A DNA stretch of 64,000 nt from Dryococelus australis (Eukaryota; Arthropoda; Insecta; Phasmatodea; Phasmatidae): NCBI GenBank assembly GCA_029891345.1, contig CM057000.1, forward strand, positions 129,865,338 to 129,929,337, written 5' to 3'. The notes beneath the pieces are model-generated. The model was not told the DNA's origin and ran no database searches. It saw nothing but the letters and a program-made list of their open reading frames with translations. Numbering within the stretch: position 1 is the stretch's first letter; every line of letters starts with the position of its first letter. The position numbers and the translations under genes were made by a program. Of this stretch, positions 54,442-64,000 are shown one piece after another.

Positions 54442-54681
54442 TAGGCTATTCACGGTAAAGTGAGCACTTTTGAGGCCCTGGTTACTTTTCCTTTCAGCCA
54501 TTACTTATTGTTTAACCACCTTTTTTAAAAATAAATATTGTCATGTGTGTAATAAACATAGTGTGTGTATTCCACTTCACCCGTAAGTTAACTTCTAAGC
54601 TAAAATAAATTTATATTTATTGACTATTATTTCAAAAGCGAGGAATTTAAAAAGTGTTCACTTTACCTTTGATAGCCTATA
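54442..54681 (+). mobile_element. M2 MITE (240 bp)
   Basis: Ends TAGGCTATTCACGGTAAAGT and TTCACTTTACCTTTGATAGC then CTATA. The interior (GTTACTTTTCCTTTCAGCCA, ATTGACTATTATTTCAAAAG) matches the other three M2 copies. Confidence 0.9.
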
Positions 54682-56374
54682 GTCTAGTCAGTTATGACAT
54701 TTCATGGAAAAATGTCGTGGAAATGGCAGTCGGTTTTACGTGAACACGTTTACGCCACAGGGTAATATTTCTTTGGGACAGGAGACAGATATAGACGAGA
54801 TATTTCGCTTGGTGCGAAAAATTCAGCGCGTTGGCATGTCAGAGTCGCGAGATATTCTGCCCGTAAAATGTTCGTCACGGCAAAGACTGCCGCCAGTCAC
54901 CGCGGGCCCCCACCCTCGCCTGCTCATTCGCGCCGCCAACTAAAGGTGGCCGCCTGGTTGGAGGAATTCCTCACGTCCGAGGTCTAAAAGCGCGGGAGCG
55001 GTAGGGGCGCCCGACACGTGCACATCAACTGCCTCGTCGCCTCTACGCGCGAAGCACTGAACTGGCCGCGCAGTCTTGCCCTCGATAACGCGCCTCTATG
55101 AGACTTTCAGCGGAGACCCTGCCATTTGATGAGGTAATGATAAAAATAAAAGGTCTTGATGCACGTCCAGACAAAAAAAAAAGACCGCGAAAACACCTGG
55201 TTAAGCCATTTTCACTATCGCAAAAACCATGCTGGAGAGAGAGGTGGAGGAACTGAAAAATGCACACAGACGCGTAACGTTCTTTAAATGCTATTCGTAA
55301 GCAGACCTCACTCAGATACATTGAACGGGGTTTTTTTTAATAAAAATTTTCCAGGCAGACATGCTTTCATCGTAGCCGCACAGCCAGTTCGAACGAGACC
55401 ACGTTTATCACAATCGTGTCGTTGGTCGCGACGTTTTGGCGTCGGAATGGATCGCCCGGTAAACATCACATCGCCTTTCCAGTGCCGGTCTGATCTCGAA
55501 GATGTGCCCTTGTCGAAAGACGCGCGATGACCCAGTTTCGCGTTTAAATCGCCATATGTAAGCACCCGAGGCAACGAAATGCACTGCAATGGGAACACCT
55601 GCAGTGAAAGTTTTACGCGCAACGCTGGCATACTTAAAGTCACGTACGTATGAGGTTAACGGTTTGCAACTCGCAGCACTCAGCGCTCGTATGCGCCGAC
55701 AGTAAACGGCAAACGTCACCGAGAGGAGAGTTAAGCCTTTAAGCTGGACTCGCAATAGCGCGACGAACACGACACGGCAGACCAACATGAAGTCAGAGGT
55801 CGACGGAATTTCATATTATATATTATTCAGAGTCCAAAATCCCCCGACGAAATCTGCCCGACAAGTGCTGTTAAAAAAAAAAATCCTAAAATTGTAAGTT
55901 ATCCTTTTGATATTCGATATGAATGATAATTTTATTTTGGACAATATTTGAATTTCGCGAGATCTAAAAATTATTTAAAAACGAACCCGGAACGTTACTC
56001 TCGCGGCAAGTTAGTTTATTATCTAGTACAATAGGGAAATACGCGCGAAATTTGGTTTTCTAATGCCGTATTCACATTTCTGCGCGCCCCGACGAGTTCG
56101 ACATCGGCGGAAAGTAGATATAGTATCTACTTTTGTCGGGCTGTCGAGGCTGCGATTTTGTCGGACTGACGTCACTGTGAACTTAAATTTCATTCGATGC
56201 TACTCGTATCTAGTCGTGTCGGGGTTGTCGTGTCTGGTTCGTCGGGGTATTGTGACTCCAGCCCTTAACATTTGGTTTTTGCTTTATGTTCCTGTTTACG
56301 AAATACCCAGTACTGAAAACAAACGTCAAGTTGAAGTTCAGACAATTGAAAGTCGGTGTTGCAATCTTCATAAA
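54682..56374. other. GC-richer unclassified sequence
   Basis: Bases 54950-55130 share a conserved block with the R430 ends and with 61440-61515 plus 61798-61850 (GCGGGAGCGGTAGGGGCGCC, CTCTACGCGCGAAGC, GAACTGGC). Frames of 111 (minus, 55308-55643) and 126 codons (minus, 55408-55788) overlap in different phases and have no motif. GACGAGTTCGACATCGGCGG at 56090-56110 and TTGTCGGGCTGTCGAGGCTG at 56133-56153 suggest an imperfect MITE-like palindrome at about 56065-56185. Confidence 0.35.
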
Positions 56375-56490
56375 AACGGTAATATTACATTACCATAGGC
56401 CTGATCACTTTATTCATCCGCCGGCCCGGTGAAAAACTATGACATTATTTAAAGAAGTAAATATTTTACAAACTTGCTAATGCTTTCCCT
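56375..56490 (+). mobile_element. M1 MITE, internal fragment
   Basis: CATAGGCCTGATCACTTTAT, TCATCCGCCGG and GAAGTAAATATTTTACAAAC correspond to the middle of M1. Neither terminal repeat is present. Confidence 0.6.
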
Positions 56491-56551
56491 TGTATATAGA
56501 GATCAGCGAAATTCGCGTTATTGTTTAGCGGCAGACTGTGCTCCAAGTTAC

Positions 56552-56979
56552 TAAAGACTGTTCACGATAAAGTGAGCACTTTTGAAATCAACCTTAGAAA
56601 AATGTCACTGCCCGTACCTGCATATGTTTTAACGGGCGCACTCAGTGACATGTGTCCAGTAAAGTTGGCAACGACGGAGGGAAAAGTTGTTCCATATATT
56701 AACGTCGAAAAAAAAAAGTTCTAGGTGACCATTTGCGATAACTTAAATTATTTCTCTCGCTCACTGCATTTTTTATGCATCGAAGTGTAAAAACGAGCAG
56801 GTTTCTACAATATTTACTTTTGTGATCATTTCGCTGTTTCCCTTGACCGACGCACGAATAAAGTGGCGAGACCTGCGGCAATGCTAATTTTACATAAGGC
56901 GGAAGATCATACAACGTGTATACAAGTAGATCTTAAGCAGGGCTTTGAAACGTGCTCATTTTACCGCGAAGAGTCTATA
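56552..56979 (-). mobile_element. M1 MITE, complete
   Basis: Ends TAAAGACTGTTCACGATAAA and CATTTTACCGCGAAGAGTC then TATA. The interior is complete and well conserved. Confidence 0.85.
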
Positions 56980-57244
56980 TGCCTTTGACCGACACCTGCC
57001 ATTGGCCGGCAGGATGTCTGGGTCGCCTCGCGGGAATCTCGAGCCAATAACGTAACAACACAGGCGGACTGGCCAATCTTCTATACCGAAGTCAGACAGG
57101 TAGGTAAATCCACTTACAGGTCGGCGACCTATACAACCACTGACTGTGCTTATTTACGTAAAAGACAGTGGAGTTAATCGTGTCACCGAAAGATAACGCG
57201 AATTTTTCTGGCCTCTAGTCATATGCATTTAAAACCCAGAAGGC

Positions 57245-57425
57245 AGAAATATAGTTTTAGTGTTCACAAATGTTTACCTAACACTTCTAATTCAGACATA
57301 TAACTACTTTCCCAGCCATCGTTACCAACTATACTGGGCGCAAACTAAACAATGTGCCCGTTAAAATATATGCAGATAGGGGCAGTGGAATTTTATTTTT
57401 CGGAGGTTGACTTCAAAAGTTAAAT
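57245..57425 (+). mobile_element. M1 MITE, 3' fragment lacking the terminus
   Basis: ATCGTTACCAACTATACTGG, GCCCGTTAAAATATATGCAG and GGTTGACTTCAAAAGTTAAA follow M1 order. Similarity ends before the terminal repeat. Confidence 0.7.
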
Positions 57426-57464
57426 TTTCAACCGGTCGGTGTAGTTTTCTTAACTTGATTAATC

Positions 57465-57552
57465 TTTGTTTGCACGAAGCGGAAGGATATCCTGAAAGTA
57501 CAAATTCAGTAGTGTTTCAGTAAAGTCGAAATTACCCGTGAGTGGACTATAG
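57465..57552 (-). mobile_element. M3 element, terminal fragment
   Basis: The minus strand reads CTATAGTCCACTCACGGGTA, then TACTGAAACACTACTG and CTTTCAGGATATCCTTCCGC, matching M3 ends at 12985, 54335 and 58493. Confidence 0.55.
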
Positions 57553-57589
57553 ATGACGCCAGTAAATCAATGCGCAAGCCATCTTGTGG

Positions 57590-58492
57590 TATATGCTGTT
57601 CATGGTAAACTGAGCACTTTTGAAAGCCTTGCTTAAGATCTGACTGTGTGCACTTTGTGTTTTCTTCCGCCTTATGTAAAATTAGAATGGCCATAGGCCT
57701 CATTACTTTATTCTATGAGTTGGTCAAGGGAAACTGTGAAATCATTATAAAAGTAAATATTTTGCATATCTGCTCATTATTACACTTCAGTGTATTAATA
57801 AAAAAAAAGCGAATGAAATAATTTAAGTTATCACAAATGGTTACCTTACAATTTTTATTCGACGTTAAGATATGGAATTACTTTCCCTCCATCGTTACCA
57901 ACTTTACCGGGTGTATGTCACTGAGGCCGTGTTCTCATTAGTTTCGAGTTTCATTTTTTTTTTTTTTTTTGTAATTTGTATTTAACATTATGAAAGGTTT
58001 GGTCGGAGCACCACGACATTCAACTCTCTAGCACACTATGCTGCTATTATTTTGATGTTGTCATTATTCTGAAATTAAAAGCACACGATGTCTTAAAATA
58101 AACATTAATTATCCCCAAAAGTTTTTCTAGGGCAGCTATGAATTCAAAATTAACAAAATGAAATACATATGATGAGAAATTGTTACTTAACAAAAATTTT
58201 TTGCCACAACAAAATACCTATTTCAAGAATATTTCAGCAACTTGCTTCGTGAAATAAATTTTTTGAGTACGATACACATTTGGTTATACCAATAACCTCG
58301 TCTATACGTGCATTAAAATGCCAAACCAACAAAACTAACACCGCTATGGTTTGGTATTTTCTCGGCTTCGGAGCTGACAAAACGCAAAACGGGTCGCGTG
58401 ACCATTTTGTTAACAGAAAGTGCCAATTGGAAAACGGCCTCTTTGCGCCCGTTAAAATATATGAAGGTAGGAGCAGCGATTTTTTTTTTAAA
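57590..58492 (+). mobile_element. M1 MITE split by a 519 bp element and cut by M3
   Basis: The 5' part (57590-57922) starts TATATGCTGTTCATGGTAAA and runs to GTATGTCACT. The next M1 landmark, GCGCCCGTTAAAATATATGA, is at 58445. Between them lies another element (57923-58441). The terminal 3' bases are missing, replaced by M3 sequence from 58493. Confidence 0.8.
57923..58441. mobile_element. TIR element with GAGGCCGT ends inside an M1 (519 bp)
   Basis: The left end GAGGCCGTGTTCTCATT and the reverse complement of the right end GAGGCCGTTTTCCAATT are a 17 bp inverted repeat with few mismatches. The borders are confirmed because M1 sequence resumes on both sides. The interior is AT-rich with a T18 run and no coding capacity. 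A right-end relative is at 44521-44572. Confidence 0.75.
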
Positions 58493-59340
58493 TGATCCGT
58501 TCATGGTTACTTTACACTTTTCCGAAGCCCTGCAAAAGTCTAGAAAATTACACCAGAGGGACAACGTATCTAATTCTTGCGCACACAGTTGTAATGATAT
58601 TTTGCATTAGAACTATTTCTCACTAGGCGCTACCGTCTCGCATGTTTTCCCACCGTTTTATTCATGTTTAATATAAGGAAATTACTACAATTTATAGATT
58701 TAAAAAAACCTGCAAAACTTCAATTTAAAGAAAAATAAGCTACTTTAATGCTAACAGAAGTAAATGCTGTTCACGATAAAGTGAGCACTTATAGAAATGA
58801 ACCTTCGAAAAAGTCACTGCCCCCGTATGCATATATTTTAACGGGTGCACTGCGTGAAATTCGTATGGCAAAGTTGGTAACGATGGAAGGAAAGCAGTTC
58901 CATATTTTAAAGTCGAATAAAAAGTGTTGGTTAACCATTTGTGATAACTTAAAATTATTTCTTTCGCTTTCTGTTTTTTTTTAAATTCATCGAAGTGTAA
59001 AAATGAGCAGATTTGTAAAGTATTTACTTTCTTAATAATATCACAGTTTCATTTGAACGACGCACGAATAAAGTGATGAGACCCATGGCAATGTTAATTT
59101 TACATAAGGCGGAAGAGTACACAGCGTGTATACAAGTAGATCTTAAGCAGGTCTTTCGAAAGTGCTCATTTTACCGTGAACAGCCTATATAAAATGTTTG
59201 TGGCACATGGCATATTTTGGAAACTACTTAACACGTCATAAGTGTGGTAATTTTTCAAAGATTTCATTCGAAAAGCGCGACGAAACCGCGAATATAGGTC
59301 CTATAAGGTCGATTACAAAAATGCCGTCTTGATCGCGGAC
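58493..59340 (+). mobile_element. M3 element carrying an M1 insertion
   Basis: Begins ATCCGTTCATGGTTACTTTA then CTTTTCCGAAGCCCTGC. The interior up to 58760 (CTTCAATTTAAAGAAAAA, TTTAATGCTAACAGAAG) and after 59190 (AACCGCGAATATAGGTC) both match the 38096-38560 copy, so the M1 at 58761-59189 was inserted into M3. The right border is approximate. Confidence 0.55.
58761..59189 (-). mobile_element. M1 MITE, complete, inside M3
   Basis: Ends TAAATGCTGTTCACGATAAA and CATTTTACCGTGAACAGCC then TATA. One of the best-conserved copies (429 bp). Confidence 0.9.
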
Positions 59341-59559
59341 AGTGTTTGGCCTTGAGGAATTGGGCGGGTGCTGCGGCGCTCATAAACGCGGATAAAAATA
59401 GCAATATGGCGGGCAAGACGACCGCCTGGCCGAGTAACGAGGTAGTTGTGTATTCCCGGGCGTGCGCTATGAGGTCATGCAACCTTCACGCGCCTTAGCT
59501 GCAGCCGGCACGCGTGGGCGTGCAAGAATCCCACTGTCGCCGCACACTTGGCGAACTTC

Positions 59560-59692
59560 TATAGGCTGTTCACGGTGAAATGAGCACTTTTGGAAGCCCT
59601 GCTTATAATCTACTTGTACGCACGTTGTGTATTCCTCCGCCCTATGTAAAATTAACATTGCCACGGGCCTTATCACTTTATTCATGCGTCGG
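59560..59692 (+). mobile_element. M1 MITE, 5' third
   Basis: TATAGGCTGTTCACGGTGAA through CCTCCGCCCTATGTAAAATT and CACTTTATTCATGCGTCGG, then an abrupt change to unrelated GC-rich sequence. Confidence 0.85.
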
Positions 59693-60593
59693 CGGCGAGG
59701 TCCGTGCCACCACAGACCACGTAACAAATACAGAGGCGAAACAACGGTTTACACTGTCGAACTTCTGCAGCGCGCGCAAGCAAAATGGCGTCGCTGGCAA
59801 GCAGCGTGTTGCCAGTCAGCGGCTGGTAACCTACTCTAACCTAACATAATCTACGGCCGTGTATCAAATGGCCCAGAGAGGGCTCTCTCGTGCCCTCGCT
59901 CTAGCGACGACGTCATTGTGACGTCAGAGAGAACGCTCTCTGGTCGTCTCAATTCGTCGAAGAGGGCGCGAAAGAGCGGGAGCACAGAGAGAGCACGTAG
60001 TTTTACACTCGCTGGCGCTCTCTCGCCGGCGCCATATTTGTTTACAATATTTCCGTGTTTGAATAAGTTCATAGTAGCTTTCTGGACCAAAGACACGTCG
60101 CATTTTAACTGTAAGTGAATAATTCGAGCTGTTTTAAACAGCGAGATGACATACCCAGCATGTATTTATAAATATATAAATACGGATTTCCGACTAAGTT
60201 TGGTTTTTTTTTGTCACTGTACTGCACATGAAAATAAAATACACAACAAATATAATAGTACCTATTTCATAGGCTAATTATTATTCTGGTAGCGCTATAA
60301 TTATTTGTGGATTATTTTGAGCTAACATTAATTACTTACAACAGTTATGATAGCTATTTTAGCTTAACATTATTTCCCACCTTTTGGCATCAGCTGTTTG
60401 CCTGACGTCGGAGAGAAACCAGAGAGTGGTTGTCTCAATTCCCAGAGCGAGAACACGAGAGAGAGCGAAGCAGTGCTCACGACAAGTTGTGTGAGAGAAT
60501 TCTTCAAATTGAGACACGACCTAAGCGTTAAGGGCCCTGTTCGCCTGTTTTCATCATTTCTCTCCATTTTTGGCTGAAAAGCGCGGAAACTAC
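59693..60593. other. Unclassified sequence with two related GA-rich blocks
   Basis: GACGTCAGAGAGAACGCTCT...GTCTCAATTC (59920-59955) is echoed by GACGTCGGAGAGAAACCAGA...GTCTCAATTC (60400-60442), both followed by CGAGA/GAGAGAGC-rich sequence. It may be one repeat with direct internal copies. Frames of 65-89 codons have no motif. Confidence 0.35.
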
Positions 60594-61439
60594 AAAGCCC
60601 CTGTCACACTGGCAAATTTTCACCTTTAAATAATTTGAAGACAAAATACAACAATCGAGTTTTTTTTACCAACAAATTTTATCAAGAAAATCTTGAATGT
60701 GTTTGAAAATGTGTCACATAGGCAAATTTTTTTACTGGGAGAAACTAATTTGAATAACAAATTAAAAAAATCACGCAGTCCACTACACGAAGAAATGTAA
60801 GGAATGTTGCAATTTATTTTCGCTTGTTTACTAAATGTAAATTTTATTTATCAGAGATGTTTCCTGCACAATGCAATTTAGTGCCACTGAGATCGTAATA
60901 TTATGTGCAATATTAGCTTAAAATAGCATTCATGCCCACGCAGCTTCATAACAAATATCGTTTCTAGCAACTGTTCGTTATTTTAAGGTTTCTTGACGAT
61001 CATTTTTGACGTGCACGATTCTGATTGGCTGAGACCGTCGAACATCAATTGGTATTGTAATGTAAAGGGCTTTTTAACGTCCCCCGGTTTTATGCTGGAT
61101 AGCTTAGCAGGGGATGACTTACAGACTAACTTATAACCTAAATTAAATTAACACCCATGCCTTACCCGGGATTCGAACCCAGAGCCTCCAGCACCCCAGA
61201 TCGGTGGCGCACCAACCGACTGCGCCACGGGAGGTCGGCGTCAAACATTAAAGAAATCTTAGAACCGATCCAATCATCAAATGTTTGATGGAAACAGAAG
61301 GTATCCAAGAATACAACTTTCTCAGACAAATATGGCGGCATTTCTAACATTTCGATGACGTCATGACTATCCAACTTTATTTGACCAAAAATATTGGAAG
61401 CAGTTTGTCGGAAAAAATTTGACAGTGTGAGAAGGGCTT
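60594..61439. mobile_element. TIR element with AAGCCCYT ends, carrying a SINE
   Basis: The left end AAGCCCCTGTCACACTGGCA and the reverse complement of the right end AAGCCCTTCTCACACTGTCA pair, and the similarity continues to CAAATTTT. Without the SINE at 61049-61238 and one 13 bp target copy the element is about 640 bp, AT-rich and non-coding. Confidence 0.75.
61049..61238 (-). repeat. tRNA-derived SINE (190 bp) with 13 bp target duplication
   Basis: On the minus strand the head CCTCCCGTGGCGCAGTCGGT has a box A motif (TGGCGCAGTCGG) and CTCTGGGTTCGAATCCCGGG a box B motif about 50 bp later. The tail carries GGCATGGGTGTTAATTTAAT and CATCCCCTGCTAAG. Flanks CGTCGAACATCAA (61036-61048) and CGTCAAACATTAA (61239-61251) are a 13 bp duplication with two mismatches. 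The head is tRNA-like but the element is not a tRNA gene. Confidence 0.85.
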
Positions 61440-61518
61440 AAGGGTTACACTGGCACGCGCTACAAGAGCGCCATCGCCGCTACGCGCAGAGCTCTGAACT
61501 GGCGAGCAGTGTTCTCGT

Positions 61519-61783
61519 GAGCGAGTGAGTAAAGAGATTTGGGTGGCTCTTGACAGCGAGGTCTCAAAGAGCCGATGAGGATGAAGCGAGGTGAGTATCG
61601 AACAGCGTCGGAATGCAAGGGCGGGGGAAGCTGGAGATCCCCGAGTAAACCCGCCGAACAGCGGCATCGTCCGGCACGATTCCCACTTGCGAGAGTACAG
61701 GGGCGACCTCGCCGGGAATCGAACCCTGTTCGCTTACATGGGAGGCGAGTGTAGTCTAACCACTACACCACCGCGGCCCCACC
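61519..61783 (-). repeat. tRNA-derived SINE (265 bp) with 14 bp target duplication
   Basis: On the minus strand the head GGGGCCGCGGTGGTGTAGTG is followed by ACAGGGTTCGATTCCCGGCG (box B), the body GGAATCGTGCCGGACGATGC and GGCGGGTTTACTCGGGGATC, and the tail CAAATCTCTTTACTCACTCG. AGCAGTGTTCTCGT at 61505-61518 and AGCAATGTTCTCGT at 61784-61797 are the target duplication. It is the most complete copy of the family also at 1-112, 2821-3486, 26619 and 27949. Confidence 0.9.
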
Positions 61784-61799
61784 AGCAATGTTCTCGTAG

Positions 61800-63201
61800 T
61801 GCTGCGTGTACTTATGGGACTTTTTAGCGGCGACCCTATCATTTCATTGGTATATTGTCTGTAGCAAAGTTCAATACAGGCTCCCGTCGTGATTTGGCTC
61901 GTGTCCGGCTAGTGTGTTTCAAGGCGGATGACAACTCGCCATATTGTATTTTTGGTATTTTTTGCCAAAATACCCTTTTAAGAATGTTTAATGAAATATT
62001 TCGCACAGCATGGCATAAATAATAGTCTCTAAAGCTTTATCAAACTCTTTCAACCCTACCACATGTATTATTTTTTGAGTAATGACTGCCGGCAATAAAT
62101 ACGTAAATATTTCTTGTGGAAGTTACAGAAATAATACTGGCAACAAAAGTCTAGCAATAAATGTTTTAAAACACGTGCAAAGCAATTCCCTTTGCCTCGT
62201 CGATGCCCAAAATAAAATATATTATATGCAATGCAGGTTACGGTGAGAATTTTGTGAATCCAAGATGGCGGAGTCTGATCCCCCTTAAGATACGGCAGTC
62301 TGAAAAAATCCGTTTTGAACCAAATTGGAGGTGTAAAAATAACATACCGCAAGCGTGGTATCTCCATTAAAGTACAATTCCTTCCTCGTCTATTCCTGCG
62401 GCTTACAGTACTTCTATGTGCACATGTATGCATAGAGAAAATTCTTTCTCCTATAGTTGCTTGCGTGGCCAGCCTCAATCCTCCACGTTTTTACAGTATG
62501 ACGTAATTCAATATGGTCGCCATCACTCCACTTGCCTTCTCTTAAGTCATGCGTTTAGCGAGAACGGCAATATTTGTAGAAAAGTTTTTTTGACAACAAT
62601 TTTTGAGGATAAAAATGCCTATGAATTTCTTTCAAATTATTTTTTTTTATATCTCAAATAATTGTCTTTGTAAAGTACAATGTTCATATTAATAGTAGGC
62701 TACGCAAAGATTCTCTTTGTGTAACCACAAGCAAATAACCACAATAAAATAACTATATTAAACAATTTTTAATTTTTATTTGAAGTCTTAAAAATAATTC
62801 GTTTAAAATTTTTTACAAGACAAATCAGTGCCAAGTTTATACTATTCAAACAGCTCTGCTTGCAAATGTAAAAGGCCATCTCCAATATTGCTTTAAGTTA
62901 AATTATTTTTAAAATTTTCTTTAGCACATGTGTGTATATTGCATATTGCATTTAAATGGGTCCCTACAATCAATTTGGCCAGTTTCAACACGACTGCATT
63001 TTGCAAAATAAATATCATGGAACTTCAGCGTTACCACACGCACGACTTGATGTGGCGCACTTGGTACATGCACATGCCTAATGCAGTTGTCTGGTATTGC
63101 AATAATGAGCTTTGGTGGCAGCAGCAAATATTGGTCATTTCAAAGACAAACTTAAGCGGTTATAAGGTCGCTTGTGCTTCATTAAGACAGTGTATCATTA
63201 G
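61800..63201. other. Unannotated sequence
   Basis: The 136-codon minus frame (62068-62478) and smaller plus frames lack motifs and sit in ordinary AT-rich DNA. No repeat family recognised after 61870. Confidence 0.4.
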
Positions 63202-63443
63202 TAGAGACCTGAAGAATTCGCGGATTCATTTTGATACAAGGTAGAATTCAAAACAAGCATGTTTATGTAACATTAGCAGCTGGTCCATACGATGTTTGAC
63301 ACCTCCTGTAGAACGCTGGCCCAATCGTCGCCTTCCACTGTGACAGCAGAAAACCAATATGCAATTAACATCGGCATATTTGTACATAAGACTGTAGAAT
63401 TTCGCCTGCAGGTCATTGAATTCGCGAATTTTTCAGGTCTCTA
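63202..63443. mobile_element. MITE with TAGAGACCTGAA ends (242 bp)
   Basis: The left end TAGAGACCTGAAGAATTCGC and the reverse complement of the right end TAGAGACCTGAAAAATTCGC form a terminal inverted repeat that continues to GATTCA/GAATTCAATGACC. The AATTCGCGAATTCA core relates it to the inverted pair at 25244-26038, but the interior is different. No coding capacity. Confidence 0.8.
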
Positions 63444-64000
63444 GTTATTAAGTATGTGTGGAAGAAAACGCGAAGAAGATGTCCATGTGCGCTTGCACTT
63501 GCTGGGGGGTAGGTCATCGCGAGAAATGTTTTCCCCGTGGAGGTACTTCCATAGTCTGAACTCATCAAATGTCTTGCAACACGAGCCTTTCCTTTACAAT
63601 TGCAGTAAGTACTGTTCGGCAAGTGAAATGATTATGTTGAACTCTGTACAAAATGCTGACTCACCAAAGTATTTTAAATACTGCACAGGATTACAGTCAG
63701 CTACAGCTTTCTAGAGTACCAAACTTGATCGTATAGTGAGCACAAGAAAGAGCATGAAGCACTGGTAATGCTTGGAACATGTCTTGTCCTAGTGTTCCAG
63801 CTAACATGTGAACTTGAATGAGTCTTGTTGCGTCACCAACGCCAGTTCTTAGGCACAATTCATTCACTCCTAGAGTGTAAAATCTTTTTCAGTGAAAAAG
63901 CGCGAGGACCAAGATGTCAGTGTCAGCACTGAGAAACGCAATTTTCTTTGGCCCTTTATTCGCTGCATTCTCTGCGTGAATCCTCACACTGAAGTCGGCT
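63444..64000. other. Unannotated sequence at the window end
   Basis: Frames of 86 (plus, 63454-63714) and 69 codons (minus) overlap and have no recognised motif. Confidence 0.35.

Noticed and set aside
54704-54943. 79-codon plus frame as a gene
   Set aside because: No motif, and its right part enters the repeat-related GC-rich block at 54950.
55308-55788. Minus-strand frames of 111 and 126 codons
   Set aside because: They overlap in different phases in GC-rich sequence, with no domain and no splice structure.
61519-61783. tRNA gene on the minus strand
   Set aside because: Boxes A and B are present, but the sequence continues as a 265 bp SINE with a target duplication and other copies.

Overview
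This window reads as a stretch of a large, repeat-rich arthropod (most likely insect) nuclear genome. It is AT-rich with GC-richer islands, has no open reading frame longer than 162 codons, has many microsatellites, and carries insect-type mobile elements: short Helitrons ending in a hairpin plus CTAG, tRNA-derived SINEs, piggyBac-like and hAT-like MITEs, and an insect DUF4817-type protein remnant. I cannot assign an order or species from the sequence alone.

I find no intact protein-coding gene and no functional RNA gene. Two GC-rich blocks (23206-23530 and 41090-41371) look like possible isolated exons, and 1950-2440 looks like a CpG-rich promoter or first-exon region. All three are weak calls. 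Most other reading frames fall in repeats or in random AT-rich sequence.

The dominant content is a family of roughly 410-430 bp MITEs, called M1 here. Nine complete or near-complete copies, two interrupted copies and six fragments lie on both strands. They share an imperfect terminal inverted repeat (AGGCTGTTCACGGTAAAGTG...) and a probable TA target duplication. Four 240 bp elements (M2) carry the same ends with an unrelated interior. A third family (M3) has related ends and a different interior. Together they suggest several passenger sequences mobilised by one Tc1/mariner-like transposase that is not in this window.

Layout. 0-4.6 kb: SINE tail, truncated M1, a Helitron, a CpG-rich block, a SINE interrupted by an M1, and a 430 bp repeat (R430) followed by another M1. 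4.7-6.4 kb: unclassified GC-rich block. 7-16.9 kb: M2, R430 copies, a second Helitron, a piggyBac-like MITE inside R430, and a multiply nested locus at 15.4-16.9 kb. 19.5-20.4 kb: probable solo LTR. 25.2-26.0 kb: two MITEs in inverted orientation. 26.9-28.2 kb: degenerate satellite. 28.25-29.0 kb: probable solo LTR. 29.2-29.8 kb: 57 bp minisatellite. 30.1-30.5 kb: 205 bp tandem duplication. 31.4-31.9 kb: longer tandem repeat. 34.9-35.7 kb: a DUF4817-coding palindrome beside a hAT-like MITE with perfect 8 bp target duplications. 35.9-36.7 kb: TIR element. 39.9-41.0 kb: degenerate TACC-type array. 42.0-44.2 kb: two foldback structures, one 1.5 kb long. 48.2-49.1 kb: TIR element full of ACTGATT motifs. 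50.1-50.9 kb: two abutting M1 copies. 53.7-54.2 kb: Helitron with tandem box-A-like repeats. 56.4-59.7 kb: dense M1/M3 nest. 60.6-61.8 kb: TIR element holding one SINE, followed by a second SINE with 14 bp target duplications.

Nothing here acts together as a pathway. The organisation is a record of successive transposon insertions, several of which can be ordered in time from nesting. Family names M1, M2, M3, R430, P and similar are mine. All boundaries were read by eye and should be taken as good to a few bases at best, and to tens of bases for fragments.
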